Made by a program: the position numbers and the translations under genes. This document shows positions 25,903 through 36,214 of a stretch of 64,000 nt of DNA, in pieces. A model generated the notes under the pieces. That model had not been told where the DNA came from and did not search any database. It was given only the letters and a program-made list of their open reading frames with translations. Within the stretch, counting starts at the first letter, position 1. Every line of letters starts with the position of its first letter. The DNA comes from Nocardia spumae (lineage in GTDB: Bacteria > Actinomycetota > Actinomycetes > Mycobacteriales > Mycobacteriaceae): positions 2,480,001-2,544,000 of the forward strand of contig NZ_JAJFZL010000001.1 of the NCBI RefSeq assembly GCF_020733635.1. Reading direction: 5' to 3'.

Positions 25903-27660
25903 GTGATCACCCGTCTCTCGCACCTGTTCCTGCGTACCCTGCGCGACGATCCCGCCGACGCCGAGGTGCCCAGTCACAAACTTCTGGTTCGCGCCGGTTA
26001 CGTGCGCCGGATCGCACCGGGCGTGTACTCGTGGTTGCCGTTGGGCCTGAAGGTGCTGCGCCGGATCGAGAACGTCGTGCGCGAGGAGATGGACGCGATC
26101 GGCGGACAGGAGATCTCGCTGCCGGCCCTGTTGCCGCGCGATCCCTACGAGACCACCAACCGCTGGACCGAATACGGCGACAGCCTGTTCCGCCTGCGTG
26201 ACCGCAAGGGCGCCGATATGCTGCTCGGCCCCACCCACGAGGAGCTGTTCGCTTTGACGGTCAAGGGCGAATACAACTCCTACAAGGATCTGCCGGTCAC
26301 GCTGTACCAGATCCAGACCAAGTACCGCGACGAGGAGCGGCCGCGCGCCGGCATCCTGCGCGGACGCGAGTTCGTGATGAAGGACTCCTACTCGTTCGAC
26401 CTCGACGAGCAGGGGCTGGCCGCCAGCTACGCCGCGCACCGCGGGGCCTATCAGCGCATCTTCGCCCGCCTCGGCGTGGAATACGTGATCGTGGCCGCCA
26501 CCTCGGGTGCCATGGGCGGCAGCGCTTCCGAGGAATTCCTGGCCACCAGCCCGATCGGCGAGGACACCTACGTGACCTGCCTCGAGTCCGGCTACGCGGC
26601 CAATGTGGAGGCCGTGGTGACCGCCGCGCCGCCGGAGATCCCCGTCGCGGGCCAGGCCGACGCCGTCGTGCACGACACCCCCGGCACTCCGACCATCGCC
26701 TCGCTGGTCGACTGGGCCAACGGCGCCGGTATCGCCGAACAGTACGGCCGCCCCGTCACCGCCGCCGACACCTTGAAGAACGTCATGGTGAAACTGCGCC
26801 ACCCCGACGGCAAGACCGAGATCGTCGGCATCGGCGTGCCCGGCGACCGTGAGGTCGACGACAAGCGCCTCGGCGCGAGCCTCGAACCGGCCGAGGTGGA
26901 ACTGCTGACCGATGCCGACTTCGCCGCCAACCCGTTCCTGGTGAAGGGCTACATCGGCCCGAAGGCGCTGCTGGAGAACGGCGTCCGCTATCTGGTCGAC
27001 CCGCGCGTGGTCACCGGCACCGCGTGGATCACAGGGGCCGACGCCTCCGGCAAGCATGTCGTCGGCTTGGTCGCGGGCCGCGATTTCACCCCCGACGGCA
27101 CGATCGAGGCCGCCGAGGTCCGCGCGGGTGATCCGTCGCCGGACGGTCGCGGTGTGCTGCACACGGCGCGCGGTATCGAGATCGCCCACATCTTCCAGCT
27201 CGGCTACAAGTACACCGATGCCTTCGAGGTCGACGTGCTCGGCGAGAACGGCAAACCGGTGCGTCTGGTTCAGGGTTCCTACGGCGTCGGCATCTCCCGC
27301 ATGGTCGCCGTGGTCGCCGAGCAGATGCACGACGACAAGGGCCTGCGCTGGCCGAGTGAGGTCGCGCCCTTCGATGTGCACGTGGTCATCGCCAACAAGG
27401 ACGAGGCGGCCCGCGCGGGCGCCGAGGAGGTCGTCGCCGGACTGGACGCGCAGGGGCTGGACGTCCTGTTCGACGACCGCACCGCCTCGCCGGGGGTCAA
27501 GTTCAAGGACGCCGAATTGCTCGGCATGCCGTGGATCGTGGTGATCGGCCGGGGCTGGGCCGACGGCAAGGTCGAGCTGCGCAACCGCTTCACCGGTGAA
27601 GCCGAGGACATTCCGGCCGCGTCCGCGGTCGAGTCGGTGCTCGCGAAGATCCGCGCCTGA
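25903..27660 (+). CDS. proS: Prolyl-tRNA synthetase, bacterial type
   Basis: Charges tRNA-Pro with proline in the cytosol. The 585-residue length fits the bacterial class II form with an inserted editing domain. Motif 1 region: [23 protein letters not shown]; motif 2: [18 protein letters not shown] with VMKDSYSFD; motif 3: [18 protein letters not shown]. The editing (INS) domain spans roughly residues 230-390 ([18 protein letters not shown]). The C-terminal anticodon-binding domain contains [17 protein letters not shown] and [21 protein letters not shown] strong hairpin follows the stop. Confidence 0.97.
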   Translation: MITRLSHLFLRTLRDDPADAEVPSHKLLVRAGYVRRIAPGVYSWLPLGLKVLRRIENVVREEMDAIGGQEISLPALLPRDPYETTNRWTEYGDSLFRLRDRKGADMLLGPTHEELFALTVKGEYNSYKDLPVTLYQIQTKYRDEERPRAGILRGREFVMKDSYSFDLDEQGLAASYAAHRGAYQRIFARLGVEYVIVAATSGAMGGSASEEFLATSPIGEDTYVTCLESGYAANVEAVVTAAPPEIPVAGQADAVVHDTPGTPTIASLVDWANGAGIAEQYGRPVTAADTLKNVMVKLRHPDGKTEIVGIGVPGDREVDDKRLGASLEPAEVELLTDADFAANPFLVKGYIGPKALLENGVRYLVDPRVVTGTAWITGADASGKHVVGLVAGRDFTPDGTIEAAEVRAGDPSPDGRGVLHTARGIEIAHIFQLGYKYTDAFEVDVLGENGKPVRLVQGSYGVGISRMVAVVAEQMHDDKGLRWPSEVAPFDVHVVIANKDEAARAGAEEVVAGLDAQGLDVLFDDRTASPGVKFKDAELLGMPWIVVIGRGWADGKVELRNRFTGEAEDIPAASAVESVLAKIRA

Positions 27661-27664
27661 CCGG

Positions 27665-27698
27665 CCGGCGCCCGGTGCGGATGCGCACCGGGCGCCGG
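27665..27698. terminator. Bidirectional terminator between proS and the ferritin-like gene
   Basis: CCGGCGCCCGGTGCG and its exact complement form a 15-bp perfect GC-rich stem with a GATG loop, placed midway between convergent genes. There is no U tract on either side, as is usual for actinobacterial hairpin terminators. Confidence 0.7.
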
Positions 27699-27705
27699 TG
27701 GACGG

Positions 27706-28137
27706 TCAGGGCTGGCCCGGAAACGGGGTGGTTGCCGGGTTCGCACCCAGGACCGACTGCCAGGTGGCCAGTCGCAGGGCGCATTCGGTGAGCGCGTCGG
27801 TACCCGTACGGCGCAGGTCCGCGGTGGCCGCGTGCTCCACCACCGAGCGCCACGCGACCGCGGTATCCGATTCCACGGTGACCGCGAGCTTCGCGGCCGG
27901 GATCGGGTCGTCGACCGGGAACGGCGGAGCGTAGGCCGCGGCCGGTGCGGGCACGGTGGCGCCGGCGGCCTTCAGGGCGTCGACGGTGGCATCGCGGCGC
28001 GCGCGGTGCGCGGCGAGGTATTCGGCGACGAGCTGAGTGCGCTCCGGTGAGGCGTAGGCCGCGACCACGCCATAGGCGTAGACGGCGGAGTATTCGGCGT
28101 TCAAAGCATCGACGAGCGCCTGCTGATCGGTACTCAC
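27706..28137 (-). CDS. Ferritin-like DUF4439 protein
   Basis: 143 residues, Ala-rich and helical. The N-terminal QQALVDALNAEYSAVYAYGVVAAY has the Glu and Tyr spacing of a ferritin-like four-helix bundle, followed by VAEYLAAHRARRDATVDALKAAGATVPAPAAAYAPP, the DUF4439 signature. No complete metal site can be assigned by eye. It lies downstream of a Tat-type lipoprotein gene on the same strand (gap 94 bp); M. tuberculosis has a similar pair (Rv2844/Rv2843, from memory) in the same place between proS and rimP. GTG 28137 has GGAAGGGA 7-8 nt upstream. Confidence 0.8.
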   Translation of the reverse strand: MSTDQQALVDALNAEYSAVYAYGVVAAYASPERTQLVAEYLAAHRARRDATVDALKAAGATVPAPAAAYAPPFPVDDPIPAAKLAVTVESDTAVAWRSVVEHAATADLRRTGTDALTECALRLATWQSVLGANPATTPFPGQP

Positions 28138-28231
28138 GCGTATGTCCCTTCCAACGTGTACGGGGCGCCGCGTGATGACGCTGCGCCGATGCCCTCGCGT
28201 CCGGCGGCCACGGTGTGCGCCGCCGGGGTGA

Positions 28232-28771
28232 TCACGCCAGGATCACCGCCGCGTGCGTGGCGCAGCTGGCGCTGATCGATGCCAGCAGGCCCGCGCGATA
28301 GCCGGACTGGGCCGTGCCCAGCTGGGCGGCCGCGTGCTGGGAGTCGGTCAGCCGGCTGCGTACGGCGGCGACCGACGGTGGCGGAGTGGGCGCGACCGGT
28401 TCCGGTACCGGCGCGGTCGCCGACTTCGGTTTCGTGCCGTCGCCGTAGGTGCCGACCGCGCGATCGATCTCGGCGCGCAACGCGTCGGCGTGCTGGGTGC
28501 GCTGGGTGGCGACGACGGTCAGCGCGGCGGTCCGGTCCGGTGCCGCCGCGATGGCGGCCTTCGCCCAGGCGGCGTCGGTGCGGGCCGCCTCCTCCTGTGA
28601 CACGAGCACATCCGGTGCGGGCGGAGCCTTGTCCGAACACGCGGTGGCCGCGCCGAGGGCGACGAGGGCGACCGCGGTCCCCCCGGCCGAGCGCAGCATC
28701 CAGCGGCGGTCGAAGGTGGGGGAGACTGCCCGATCCGCGGGCGCCGGAATCACATCGAGGCGGCTTGGCAC
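28232..28771 (-). CDS. Tat-exported lipoprotein, helical, unknown function
   Basis: About 179 residues. The N-terminus has a twin-arginine motif, DRRWMLRSAGG, a hydrophobic stretch AVALVALGAA and the lipobox ATAC, so it should be exported folded by the Tat system and anchored as a lipoprotein. The mature part is Ala-rich and helical with spaced His/Glu positions (VATQRTQHADALRAEIDRAVG; DSQHAAAQLGTAQSGY), reminiscent of a second ferritin-like bundle. A Pro-rich segment, APVPEPVAPTPPPS, splits it. GTG 28771 is chosen to leave a normal n-region before the RR. Tat export often means a cofactor-bearing protein, but none is proven here. Confidence 0.65.
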   Translation of the reverse strand: MPSRLDVIPAPADRAVSPTFDRRWMLRSAGGTAVALVALGAATACSDKAPPAPDVLVSQEEAARTDAAWAKAAIAAAPDRTAALTVVATQRTQHADALRAEIDRAVGTYGDGTKPKSATAPVPEPVAPTPPPSVAAVRSRLTDSQHAAAQLGTAQSGYRAGLLASISASCATHAAVILA

Positions 28772-28904
28772 GCCTACATCGTGCCAGTGCCCGATCGGGG
28801 GCCTCGCGCCCAGCCCGTCCGACACGCTCCCCGTGCCGGGCAGCGCGTACCGACCCGGGCCGACTCGACCGGGTTGGCTGGTCCTTTACACTCTTGCAGC
28901 GCGT

Positions 28905-28935
28905 TAGGCTGGATCTCCCGCGGAACACTCCGCGG
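28905..28935 (+). promoter_or_regulatory. Promoter and leader hairpin of the rimP-nusA-infB operon
   Basis: A TAGGCT -10 hexamer (28905-28910) is followed by an inverted repeat, CCGCGGA-N4-TCCGCGG (28918-28935), about 70 bp before rimP. The hairpin would form in the 5' leader, where the nusA operon of many bacteria is controlled; its role here is inferred. Confidence 0.45.
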
Positions 28936-29003
28936 AACATGCGCGCAGACCATACCCGACCAGGACCAATACCGCGTCACAACTGAACCAGGAGCCGCCC
29001 CAT

Positions 29004-29639
29004 ATGCCGATGCCGACCGAGGAAAGGGTGAGCCAGCTCGTTGCTGGGCTCGTCGAACGCCGAGGACTCGACCTCGAGGGCGTGCGTATCACGGCCGCGG
29101 GCGGGTCGCAGGCGCGGGTGACGGTCACCGTCGACGGCGATGAGACCGTCGATCTGGACATGATCGCGGAATTGAGTTCGGAGATCTCGGAGGTCTGTGA
29201 CGAGGCCGGCGATTTCGGCGAGACGCCCTATCTGCTCGAAGTCACCACACCCGGTGTCGAGCGCCCGCTGGTGGCGCCGCGGCATTGGCGGCGAGCCCGC
29301 GGCCGCAAGGTCCGCGTCCGGATGCGCGCGGGCGCGGCGACGCCGGACGGCAAGGCCGCTTTCGACGCCCGGGTCGGTGTCGTGACCGACACCGAGGTGG
29401 CGCTGGTGCTCGGCGGCAAACGTGACCCGCACCGGGTGAGCGTGCCGCTCGCCGATATCGACTCCGCGGTCGTGCAGGTGGAATTCTCCCCACCGGGCGC
29501 GGCGGAGCTGGCGCTGACCGGAGGGGTGGCCGCGGGCCGTCCCGAACCGGGCGCCGCGGACGAGGCCGTGGATGTGGCCGACACAGTCCGGGGAGAAGAC
29601 CGTCCAGTAGTTGCGCCGACCGAAGGGATCGTGGAATGA
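29004..29639 (+). CDS. rimP: Ribosome maturation factor RimP
   Basis: Helps assemble the 30S subunit, acting early on the central pseudoknot region with S12/S19. The 211-residue protein has the RimP N-domain ([71 protein letters not shown]) and a C-terminal Sm-like domain ([41 protein letters not shown]). The Asp/Glu-rich tail after residue 165 is longer than in E. coli, as in related actinobacteria. Its TGA overlaps the nusA ATG (ATGA), so the two are translationally coupled. A second ATG two codons in is a possible start. Confidence 0.93.
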   Translation: MPMPTEERVSQLVAGLVERRGLDLEGVRITAAGGSQARVTVTVDGDETVDLDMIAELSSEISEVCDEAGDFGETPYLLEVTTPGVERPLVAPRHWRRARGRKVRVRMRAGAATPDGKAAFDARVGVVTDTEVALVLGGKRDPHRVSVPLADIDSAVVQVEFSPPGAAELALTGGVAAGRPEPGAADEAVDVADTVRGEDRPVVAPTEGIVE

Positions 29640-30664
29640 ACATCGAAATCGAAGCCCTGCGTGCGATCGTCGCCGATAAGGGAATCTCGATGGAGACAGT
29701 GCTCTCCGCGATCGAGTCGGCTCTGCTGACCGCCTATCGGCACACCGAGGGCCACGAGCCCAACGCACGCATCGATATCAATCAGAAGACCGGTGTGGTG
29801 CGGGTGATGGCCACCGAGACCGACGCCGACGGCAATGTCATCTCCGAATGGGACGACACCCCGGAGGGCTTCGGCCGTATCGCCGCCACCACCGCCCGCC
29901 AGGTGGTGTTGCAGCGGCTACGCGATGCCGAGAACGAGAAGTCCTTCGGCGAGTTCTCCACCCACGAGGGCGATATCGTCGGCGGCGTCGTCCAGCGCGA
30001 CGCCCGCATGAACGCCCGCGGCACCGTGGTGGTGCGGATCGGCAGCGAGGCCAACGGCGCCGAGGGGCTGATCCCACCGGCCGAACAGGTGCCCGGTGAG
30101 ACCTACGAGCACGGCGATCGCATCAAGTGCTACGTCTACGGCGTCTCGCGCGGTGCCCGCGGCCCGCAGATCACCCTCTCGCGCACGCACCCGAATCTGG
30201 TGCGGCGGCTGTTCGCCCTCGAGGTGCCAGAGATCGCCGACGGATCGGTCGAGATCGTCGCGGTGGCCCGTGAGGCCGGACATCGTTCCAAGATCGCGGT
30301 GCGCTCCACGGTGCCCGGGGTCAACGCCAAGGGCGCGTGTATCGGCCCGATGGGCCAGCGTGTGCGCAATGTGATGAGCGAGTTGGCGGGGGAGAAGATC
30401 GACATCATCGACTGGGCCGAGGATCCGGCCGCCTTCGTCGGGAATGCGCTGAGTCCGTCGAAGGTTGTGTCGGTGACGATCGTCGATCCGGAGGCTCGTG
30501 CCGCCCGGGTCGTGGTCCCCGATTTCCAGTTGTCGCTGGCGATCGGCAAGGAAGGCCAGAACGCCCGGTTGGCCGCGCGGTTGACCGGGTGGCGCATCGA
30601 TATCCGCTCCGACGCCGCCCCCGACGTGGCCGGATCCCAGCGGCCGCACGCCCAGCACGGGTAG
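29636..30664 (+). CDS. nusA: Transcription termination/antitermination factor NusA
   Basis: Binds RNA polymerase and nascent RNA, modulating pausing, termination and rRNA antitermination. The 342-residue form carries an N-terminal polymerase-binding domain (residues 1-110), an S1 domain with [20 protein letters not shown] and [16 protein letters not shown], and two KH domains ([13 protein letters not shown] ... [38 protein letters not shown]). It lacks the C-terminal acidic repeats of E. coli NusA, as is normal in this phylum. It overlaps rimP by 4 bp and is followed by ylxR and infB. Confidence 0.95.
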   Translation: MNIEIEALRAIVADKGISMETVLSAIESALLTAYRHTEGHEPNARIDINQKTGVVRVMATETDADGNVISEWDDTPEGFGRIAATTARQVVLQRLRDAENEKSFGEFSTHEGDIVGGVVQRDARMNARGTVVVRIGSEANGAEGLIPPAEQVPGETYEHGDRIKCYVYGVSRGARGPQITLSRTHPNLVRRLFALEVPEIADGSVEIVAVAREAGHRSKIAVRSTVPGVNAKGACIGPMGQRVRNVMSELAGEKIDIIDWAEDPAAFVGNALSPSKVVSVTIVDPEARAARVVVPDFQLSLAIGKEGQNARLAARLTGWRIDIRSDAAPDVAGSQRPHAQHG

Positions 30665-30727
30665 CCCGCGGGGCGAGGGCAGGTGGGGTTCGGACGTCAA
30701 CCAGGGGCTGGATGCGGAGATCGGGAC

Positions 30728-31108
30728 ATGGCAGCGGTACAGTGGACACAGGCTCAGCGCGAGTCTTCGGTATCCGCACTTTCCGCCCAGGTCGGAACTC
30801 GGGTCACAACCCGGGATCCCGGCCCTGTCCGGACCTGTGTCGGATGCCGGAAACGCGAGCTGGCCGCCGATCTGTTGCGGGTCGTGGCACAGTCACCCGG
30901 CAGCGTTCCCGACAGGGATGCCGCCGTCGTGATCGTTCCCGATCCGCAGCGCAGACTTCCCGGGAGGGGTGCTTGGCTGCACCCCGTTTCGGCTTGTCTG
31001 AGCATGGCAGAGCGGCGCCGAGCGTTCGGCAGAGCGCTACGAGTGTCCGGAAAACTGGATATCTCAGCCCTGGAGCACTACGTCGAGAACAGGCACGAGC
31101 ACTCATGA
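30728..31108 (+). CDS. YlxR (DUF448) RNA-binding protein
   Basis: About 126 residues. The core PVRTCVGCRKRELAADLLRVV with two Cys and the later RRLPGRGAWLHPVSACLSMAERRRAFGRALR define the YlxR family, usually encoded between nusA and infB. B. subtilis YlxR (RnpM) binds RNase P RNA, and other homologs affect global transcription. ATG 30728 is selected because GGAGA lies 7 nt upstream; the N-terminal 30 residues are not conserved. It belongs to the nusA-infB operon. Confidence 0.85.
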   Translation: MAAVQWTQAQRESSVSALSAQVGTRVTTRDPGPVRTCVGCRKRELAADLLRVVAQSPGSVPDRDAAVVIVPDPQRRLPGRGAWLHPVSACLSMAERRRAFGRALRVSGKLDISALEHYVENRHEHS

Positions 31109-31174
31109 GTACACCGTGAAGTACCAACGATGAACGGCCATCGAAGATAACCCGAGGTCGTGCGGGCTTCCTGA

Positions 31175-31188
31175 CCCCTCACAAGGGG
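31175..31188 (+). other. Short hairpin before infB
   Basis: CCCCT-CACA-AGGGG forms a 5-bp stem with a 4-nt loop about 40 bp before infB. It may shape the leader or partially attenuate, but it is short and has no U tract. Confidence 0.3.
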
Positions 31189-31228
31189 AGGCGGGACTGT
31201 CACGCTCGACCTCTCAGTGAGGAGAGCA

Positions 31229-34171
31229 GTGGCAGGCAAGGCCCGCGTGCACGAGTTGGCAAAAGAACTCGGTGTCACGAGTAAAGAACTACTCGCAACG
31301 CTCAAGGAGCAGGGCGAGTTCGTGAAGTCGGCGTCGTCGACGGTGGAGGCACCCGTCGCGCGTCGGCTCCGGGAGTCGTTCGCGGCGAAGTCCGCTCCCG
31401 CCAACGGCTCCGCGAAATCATCCGCGAAACCCGGTCCCGCGCAGGCGCGCCCGGCCGCCAAGCCGTCCGCCGGCGTAACGCCGGGGCCGCGTCCCGGCCC
31501 GCGTCCGACTCCGGCTGCGGCCCAGGCCGATTCGGCGCCCGCCGCCGAGGCTCCCACGGCACCCCGTCCCGATGCGGTCAAGCCCGGTCCGGCGGTCAAG
31601 CCCGGCCCGAAGCCGGCTCCGCAGCAGCCCGCGGCCCCGGCGGCGTCCGCCGGTTCGGCCCAGGCACCGCAGACCGGCGCCCGTCCCACTCCGGGCGCGC
31701 CGCGTCCCGGCCAGGGTCGTAACACTCCGGGTGGCCAGCAGGGCGCGCCGCGTCCGGCCGCTTCGGGTCCCAAGCCGGGCCCGAAGCCGCCGCGGGTCGG
31801 TAACAACCCGTTCTCCTCGGCTCCCGAGCGTCCCGCGCCGCGTCCGGCCTCCGGCCCGCGTCCGGCGCCGGGGCCGCGTCCCGGTCCGGGACAGAACGCG
31901 CCGCGTCCGGGCCAGGGTGGTCCCCGCCCGACTCCGGGTGGCGCGCCGCGTCCCCCGGCCGGTCAGGGCGGTCCTCGCCCCGGCGGCCCGCGTCCTTCCC
32001 CGGGTTCGATGCCGCCGCGGCCGAATCCGGGTGCCATGCCCGCTCGCGCTGCCCGTCCGGGGCCGGCGGCCGGTCGTCCGGGTCGTCCCGGTGGCGGTGC
32101 CGGCGGTGGCCGTCCCGGTGGTGGCGGCGGCGGCGGTAACTACCGCGGTGGCGGCGGTGCCGGTGGCGGCGGCGGCGCGGGTGCGCCCGCGGCCGGTGGC
32201 TTCCGGGGTCGTCCCGGTGGCGGTGGCCGTCCCGGTGGCGGTGGCGGTCGCGGCGGTGCCGCGGGTGCCTTCGGCCGTCCCGGTGGCGCCCCCCGCAAGG
32301 GCCGCAAGTCGAAGCGGGCGAAACGCGCCGAATACGAGAACATGCAGGCACCGTCGGTCGGCGGTGTGCGGCTGCCCCGCGGCAACGGCGAGATCATCCG
32401 TCTCGCTCGCGGCGCGTCGCTGTCGGACTTCGCCGAGAAGATCAACGCCAACCCGGCCTCGCTGGTGCAGGTGCTGTTCAACCTCGGTGAGATGGTCACC
32501 GCGACCCAGTCGGTGAACGACGAGATCTTCGAGCTGCTCGGCGGCGAGATGAACTACGTCGTGCACGTGGTCTCGCCCGAGGACGAGGACCGCGAGCTGC
32601 TGGAGAGCTTCGACCTCACCTACGGCGAGGACGAGGGCGACGAGGAGGACCTGCAGGTCCGTCCGCCGGTCGTGACCGTCATGGGTCACGTCGACCACGG
32701 TAAGACCCGACTGCTGGACACCATCCGCAAGACCAACGTCCGCGAGGGCGAGGCCGGCGGTATCACCCAGCACATCGGCGCCTACCAGGTGCTCACCAAC
32801 GTCAACGACGAAGAGCGTCTGATCACCTTCATCGACACCCCGGGTCACGAGGCGTTCACCGCCATGCGTGCTCGTGGTGCGAAGGCCACCGATATCGCGA
32901 TCCTGGTGGTCGCGGCCGACGACGGCGTCATGCCGCAGACGGTGGAGGCCATCAACCACGCGCAGGCCGCGGATGTGCCGATCGTGGTGGCGGTCAACAA
33001 GATCGACAAGGAAGGCGCGAACCCGGAGAAGGTCCGGCAGCAGCTGACCGAGTACAACCTGGTGGCCGAGGAGTACGGCGGCGAAACCATGTTCGTCAAC
33101 ATCTCCGCGCGTCAGGGCACCAATATCGAAGCCCTGCTCGAGGCCGTGGTGCTGACCGCGGACGCCGCACTGGATCTGCGGGCCAACCCGGATATGGACG
33201 CCCAGGGTGTCGCCATCGAGGCGCACCTGGACCGCGGCCGTGGTCCGGTTGCCACCGTCCTGGTGCAGCGCGGTACCTTGCGCGTCGGTGACTCGATCGT
33301 GGCCGGTGACGCCTACGGTCGCGTCCGCCGGATGGTCGACGAACACGGTGAGGACGTGGACGCGGCGCTGCCGTCGCGGCCGGTGCAGGTCATCGGTTTC
33401 ACCTCGGTGCCGGGCGCGGGCGACAACCTGCTCGTCGTCGAGGAGGACCGCATCGCCCGCCAGATCGCCGACCGGCGCAACGCGCGTAAGCGCAACGCTC
33501 TGGCCGCGCGTAGCCGCAAGCGGATCAGCCTGGAAGATCTGGACGCCGCTCTGAAGGAGACCTCGGAGCTCAACCTGATCCTCAAGGGTGACAACTCCGG
33601 TACGGTCGAGGCCCTCGAAGAGGCGCTGCTCGGTATCGAGATCAGCGATGAGGTCCGGCTGCGGGTCATCGACCGCGGTGTCGGTGGCGTCACCGAGACC
33701 AACGTCAACCTGGCCTCGGCGTCGAACGCGATCATCATCGGCTTCAACGTCCGTGCCGAGGGCAAGGCCACCGAACTCGCCAACCGCGAGGGTGTGGACA
33801 TCCGCTACTACTCGGTGATCTACCAGGCCATCGACGAGATCGAGAAGGCCCTGAAGGGCATGCTCAAGCCGATCTACGAAGAGGCCGAACTGGGTCGCGC
33901 CGAGATTCGCGCGGTGTTCCGCTCCTCGAAGTTCGGCAACATCGCCGGCTGCATGATCACCTCCGGGACGGTCAAGCGCAACGCCAAGGCCCGTCTGCTC
34001 CGCGACAGCGTGGTGATCGCCGATACGACGATCCAGTCGCTGCGCCGGGAGAAGGACGATGCCACCGAGGTCCGCGAGGGCTTCGAGTGCGGTATGACGT
34101 TGGGCTACAACGACATCAAGGAAGGCGACATCATCGAGGCCTACGAGCTTCGGGAGAAGCCGCGCGACTGA
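31229..34171 (+). CDS. infB: Translation initiation factor IF-2
   Basis: GTPase that places fMet-tRNA on the 30S P site and promotes subunit joining. 980 residues. Residues 1-55 are an IF2 N-domain ([23 protein letters not shown]); residues 60-360 are a Pro/Arg/Gly-rich low-complexity region typical of actinobacterial IF-2, including long Gly-rich runs at about 290-350; an IF2 N2 domain follows; the G domain begins near residue 485 with [15 protein letters not shown], then DTPGHEAF and NKIDKEG; domains II-IV form the C-terminus. GTG 31229 is used because GAGGAG precedes it by 5 nt. Confidence 0.96.
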   Translation: MAGKARVHELAKELGVTSKELLATLKEQGEFVKSASSTVEAPVARRLRESFAAKSAPANGSAKSSAKPGPAQARPAAKPSAGVTPGPRPGPRPTPAAAQADSAPAAEAPTAPRPDAVKPGPAVKPGPKPAPQQPAAPAASAGSAQAPQTGARPTPGAPRPGQGRNTPGGQQGAPRPAASGPKPGPKPPRVGNNPFSSAPERPAPRPASGPRPAPGPRPGPGQNAPRPGQGGPRPTPGGAPRPPAGQGGPRPGGPRPSPGSMPPRPNPGAMPARAARPGPAAGRPGRPGGGAGGGRPGGGGGGGNYRGGGGAGGGGGAGAPAAGGFRGRPGGGGRPGGGGGRGGAAGAFGRPGGAPRKGRKSKRAKRAEYENMQAPSVGGVRLPRGNGEIIRLARGASLSDFAEKINANPASLVQVLFNLGEMVTATQSVNDEIFELLGGEMNYVVHVVSPEDEDRELLESFDLTYGEDEGDEEDLQVRPPVVTVMGHVDHGKTRLLDTIRKTNVREGEAGGITQHIGAYQVLTNVNDEERLITFIDTPGHEAFTAMRARGAKATDIAILVVAADDGVMPQTVEAINHAQAADVPIVVAVNKIDKEGANPEKVRQQLTEYNLVAEEYGGETMFVNISARQGTNIEALLEAVVLTADAALDLRANPDMDAQGVAIEAHLDRGRGPVATVLVQRGTLRVGDSIVAGDAYGRVRRMVDEHGEDVDAALPSRPVQVIGFTSVPGAGDNLLVVEEDRIARQIADRRNARKRNALAARSRKRISLEDLDAALKETSELNLILKGDNSGTVEALEEALLGIEISDEVRLRVIDRGVGGVTETNVNLASASNAIIIGFNVRAEGKATELANREGVDIRYYSVIYQAIDEIEKALKGMLKPIYEEAELGRAEIRAVFRSSKFGNIAGCMITSGTVKRNAKARLLRDSVVIADTTIQSLRREKDDATEVREGFECGMTLGYNDIKEGDIIEAYELREKPRD

Positions 34172-34179
34172 GTCGTCCA

Positions 34180-34236
34180 CAGCGAAGCGAACGTCACGTT
34201 CGGTGCGGTAGCCCGGACGTGACGTTCGCTTCGCTG
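34180..34236. terminator. Long 19-bp-stem hairpin after infB
   Basis: CAGCGAAGCGAACGTCACG (34180-34198) is matched exactly by its reverse complement at 34218-34236, with a 19-nt loop. It starts 8 bp after the infB stop and ends 34 bp before the DUF503 gene. It may terminate or attenuate the infB transcript; the long perfect stem without a U tract would also fit a small palindromic repeat element. Confidence 0.55.
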
Positions 34237-34270
34237 GGCAGGCTCTCGCGAGAATCGAAGAGGTGAGCCC

Positions 34271-34561
34271 TTGTTCGTCGGAGCATTGGAATTCGACATC
34301 CTGCTCGGCGATGTGCACTCGTTGAAACAGAAGCGCTCCGTGATTCGTCCGGTGCTGGCCGAACTACAGCGGTTCGGGATCAGCGCGGCCGAGGCCGGAG
34401 ATCATGATCAACACCGCCGCACCCGTTTGGGTGTCGCCATGGTCAGCGCCGAGATGGGACATCTCACAGAGGTGCTGGACAAGTGTGAACGCCACGTCGC
34501 GGCGCGTCCGGAGTTACAGTTGCTGGCAGTACGCCGCCGCATCTTCGGACCCGAAGACTGA
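34271..34561 (+). CDS. DUF503 (YlxP-like) protein
   Basis: A 96-residue protein. The start MFVGALEFDILLGDVHSLKQKRSVIRPVLAELQRFGISAAE with a later HLTEVLDKCERHVAARPELQLL is the DUF503/YlxP signature, a small ferredoxin-like fold protein encoded between infB and rbfA in many Gram-positives. No function is firmly established; the location suggests a role in ribosome assembly or translation. The start codon is TTG 34271, preceded by AGAGGTGAG at a good distance. Confidence 0.85.
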   Translation: MFVGALEFDILLGDVHSLKQKRSVIRPVLAELQRFGISAAEAGDHDQHRRTRLGVAMVSAEMGHLTEVLDKCERHVAARPELQLLAVRRRIFGPED

Positions 34562-34591
34562 ATGACCAGTGGAAAGTGAGGAGGGCCCGCC

Positions 34592-35035
34592 ATGGTGGAT
34601 CAGGCCAGGGCACGCCGACTCGCGAAGCGGATCGTGACCATCGTCGGCACGGCGATCGAATACGAGATCAAGGATCCGCGGCTGCGTTTCATCACCGTCA
34701 CCGATGCCAAGGTGACCGGTGATCTGCGGGAGGCGACCGTCTATTACACGGTGATGGGTGAAACCCTCTCCGCCGAACCGGATTTCGCGGGCGCCGCGGC
34801 CGGACTGGAGAAGGCCAAGGGGGTGTTGCGCTCCAAGGTCGGCGCCGCCACCGGGATCAAATTCACGCCGTCGCTGAGCTTCGTCCTCGATACCGTGCCG
34901 GATGCGGCCCGGGAGATGGAGCAGTTGCTGGCGCAGGCGCGGGCCTCCGACGAGCGGGTCGCACAGGTAGCGGCGAACGCCACCCACGCGGGTGAAGCCG
35001 ATCCCTACAAACCCGACCCGGAAGAGGAAGACTGA
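34592..35035 (+). CDS. rbfA: Ribosome-binding factor A
   Basis: Binds the 30S subunit late in maturation of the 16S 5' region. 147 residues of a KH-like fold: [53 protein letters not shown], then [25 protein letters not shown], all family hallmarks. The acidic tail [13 protein letters not shown] is common in actinobacteria. A GGAGGG sequence lies upstream of the ATG. It lies between DUF503 and the DHH phosphoesterase gene, the conserved order. Confidence 0.95.
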   Translation: MVDQARARRLAKRIVTIVGTAIEYEIKDPRLRFITVTDAKVTGDLREATVYYTVMGETLSAEPDFAGAAAGLEKAKGVLRSKVGAATGIKFTPSLSFVLDTVPDAAREMEQLLAQARASDERVAQVAANATHAGEADPYKPDPEEED

Positions 35036-35109
35036 CCGCTGCGGCGGTCGATGCGGGCGACCGGTCCGGGTGCTGACCCGGCCGGGTCACCGGAGAATCG
35101 AGCCTGGAT

Positions 35110-36120
35110 ATGACAGCAGTGACGTCGACGGCCGATCCGGCCGCGGCCGTCGAAATTTTGGCGGCGGCCCGATCGGTGACGGTGCTCTGCCATGTGCAAC
35201 CCGACGCCGACACCGTCGGTAGCGGACTGGCGCTGGCGCAGGTGCTGCATCGGCGCGGCGTCCCGGTACAGGTGTCGTTCGCGGAACCGAGTGATCTCCC
35301 GGCGTCGATGCGATCGCTGCCCGGCGTCGAACATCTGGTCGCGGCCGACCGGGTCGCCGCGCGGGTGGACCTGCTGGTCACCGTCGACTGCGGCAGTGCC
35401 GGTCGGCTCGGCGCGCTGGCGGACCGGATCGACGGTGCGGCAACCACTTTGGTGATCGATCACCATCGCTCCAACACCCGCTTCGGCACCGTGAACCTGA
35501 TCGACGACACCGCGGAGTCGACGACCAGCGTGCTGGCGCGGGTCTTCGACGCCTGGGGTGAGGAGATCGATCGCGATATCGCGCACTGCCTGTTCGCGGG
35601 CCTGGTGACCGATACCGGCTGCTTCCGCTGGGGCGGACCCGGAACCCATCTGCTAGCCGATCGGTTGCTGGCGACCGGGATCGATGGTGCCGGAATCACT
35701 CGCACACTGATGGATACGCATCCGTTCGGCTGGTTGTCGATGCTGTCGCGGGTGCTGGGGTCGGCGCGGCTGCAACCGGAAGCCGCCGGCGGCGCCGGGC
35801 TCGTGTACGCGTTCGTGCGGGCCGGAGACACCGAGGGGGTGCGCTCGGAAGAGGTGGAAAGCGTCATCGACGTCGTCCGCACCACGGCCGAGGCCGATAT
35901 CGCGGCGGTATTCAAACAATCGCGGGCCGATCCGGATCGGTGGACGGTATCGCTGCGGTCGCGCGACAGCGGTGTCGGGGCGGGTGACGCGGTGGATGTG
36001 GCCCGGGTCGCGGCGGCGCTGGGCGGTGGCGGCCATCGCTATGCCGCCGGATATACGACCGAGGGTGCCGCCGGGGAACTGGTGGCGAACCTGGTCTCGG
36101 CCCTGGACGGCGCGCGGTAG
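35110..36120 (+). CDS. DHH/DHHA1 phosphoesterase, NrnA-like
   Basis: 336 residues. The DHH domain has HVQPDADTVGSGLALAQVLH, VTVDCGSAGRL and the DHH motif in VIDHHRSNTRFG; the DHHA1 domain ends with AALGGGGHRYAAGYTTEG. These supply the Asp/His ligands of a dimanganese site. The M. tuberculosis ortholog in this position (Rv2837c) hydrolyses nanoRNAs, 3'-phosphoadenosine-5'-phosphate and cyclic di-AMP/pApA, so roles in RNA turnover and second-messenger breakdown are likely. It begins 74 bp after rbfA and is probably in the same operon. Confidence 0.92.
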   Translation: MTAVTSTADPAAAVEILAAARSVTVLCHVQPDADTVGSGLALAQVLHRRGVPVQVSFAEPSDLPASMRSLPGVEHLVAADRVAARVDLLVTVDCGSAGRLGALADRIDGAATTLVIDHHRSNTRFGTVNLIDDTAESTTSVLARVFDAWGEEIDRDIAHCLFAGLVTDTGCFRWGGPGTHLLADRLLATGIDGAGITRTLMDTHPFGWLSMLSRVLGSARLQPEAAGGAGLVYAFVRAGDTEGVRSEEVESVIDVVRTTAEADIAAVFKQSRADPDRWTVSLRSRDSGVGAGDAVDVARVAAALGGGGHRYAAGYTTEGAAGELVANLVSALDGAR

Positions 36121-36214
36121 TCCGGCCGCTGACCCCGCGACCACGGCCGGGCGCGACCTGTCAGCGCGCTGTGCGATCGTGAGGCGGGCACAGCACGCGA
36201 CGGTGGGAGGTCAG

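Noticed and set aside
34180..34236. Insertion sequence remnant
   Set aside because: Only a hairpin is present; no transposase frame or target duplication can be seen.
31418..34318. A 966-codon minus-strand frame opposite infB
   Set aside because: Thr/Gly/Arg-rich mirror of the IF-2 low-complexity region and G domain; no recognisable family.
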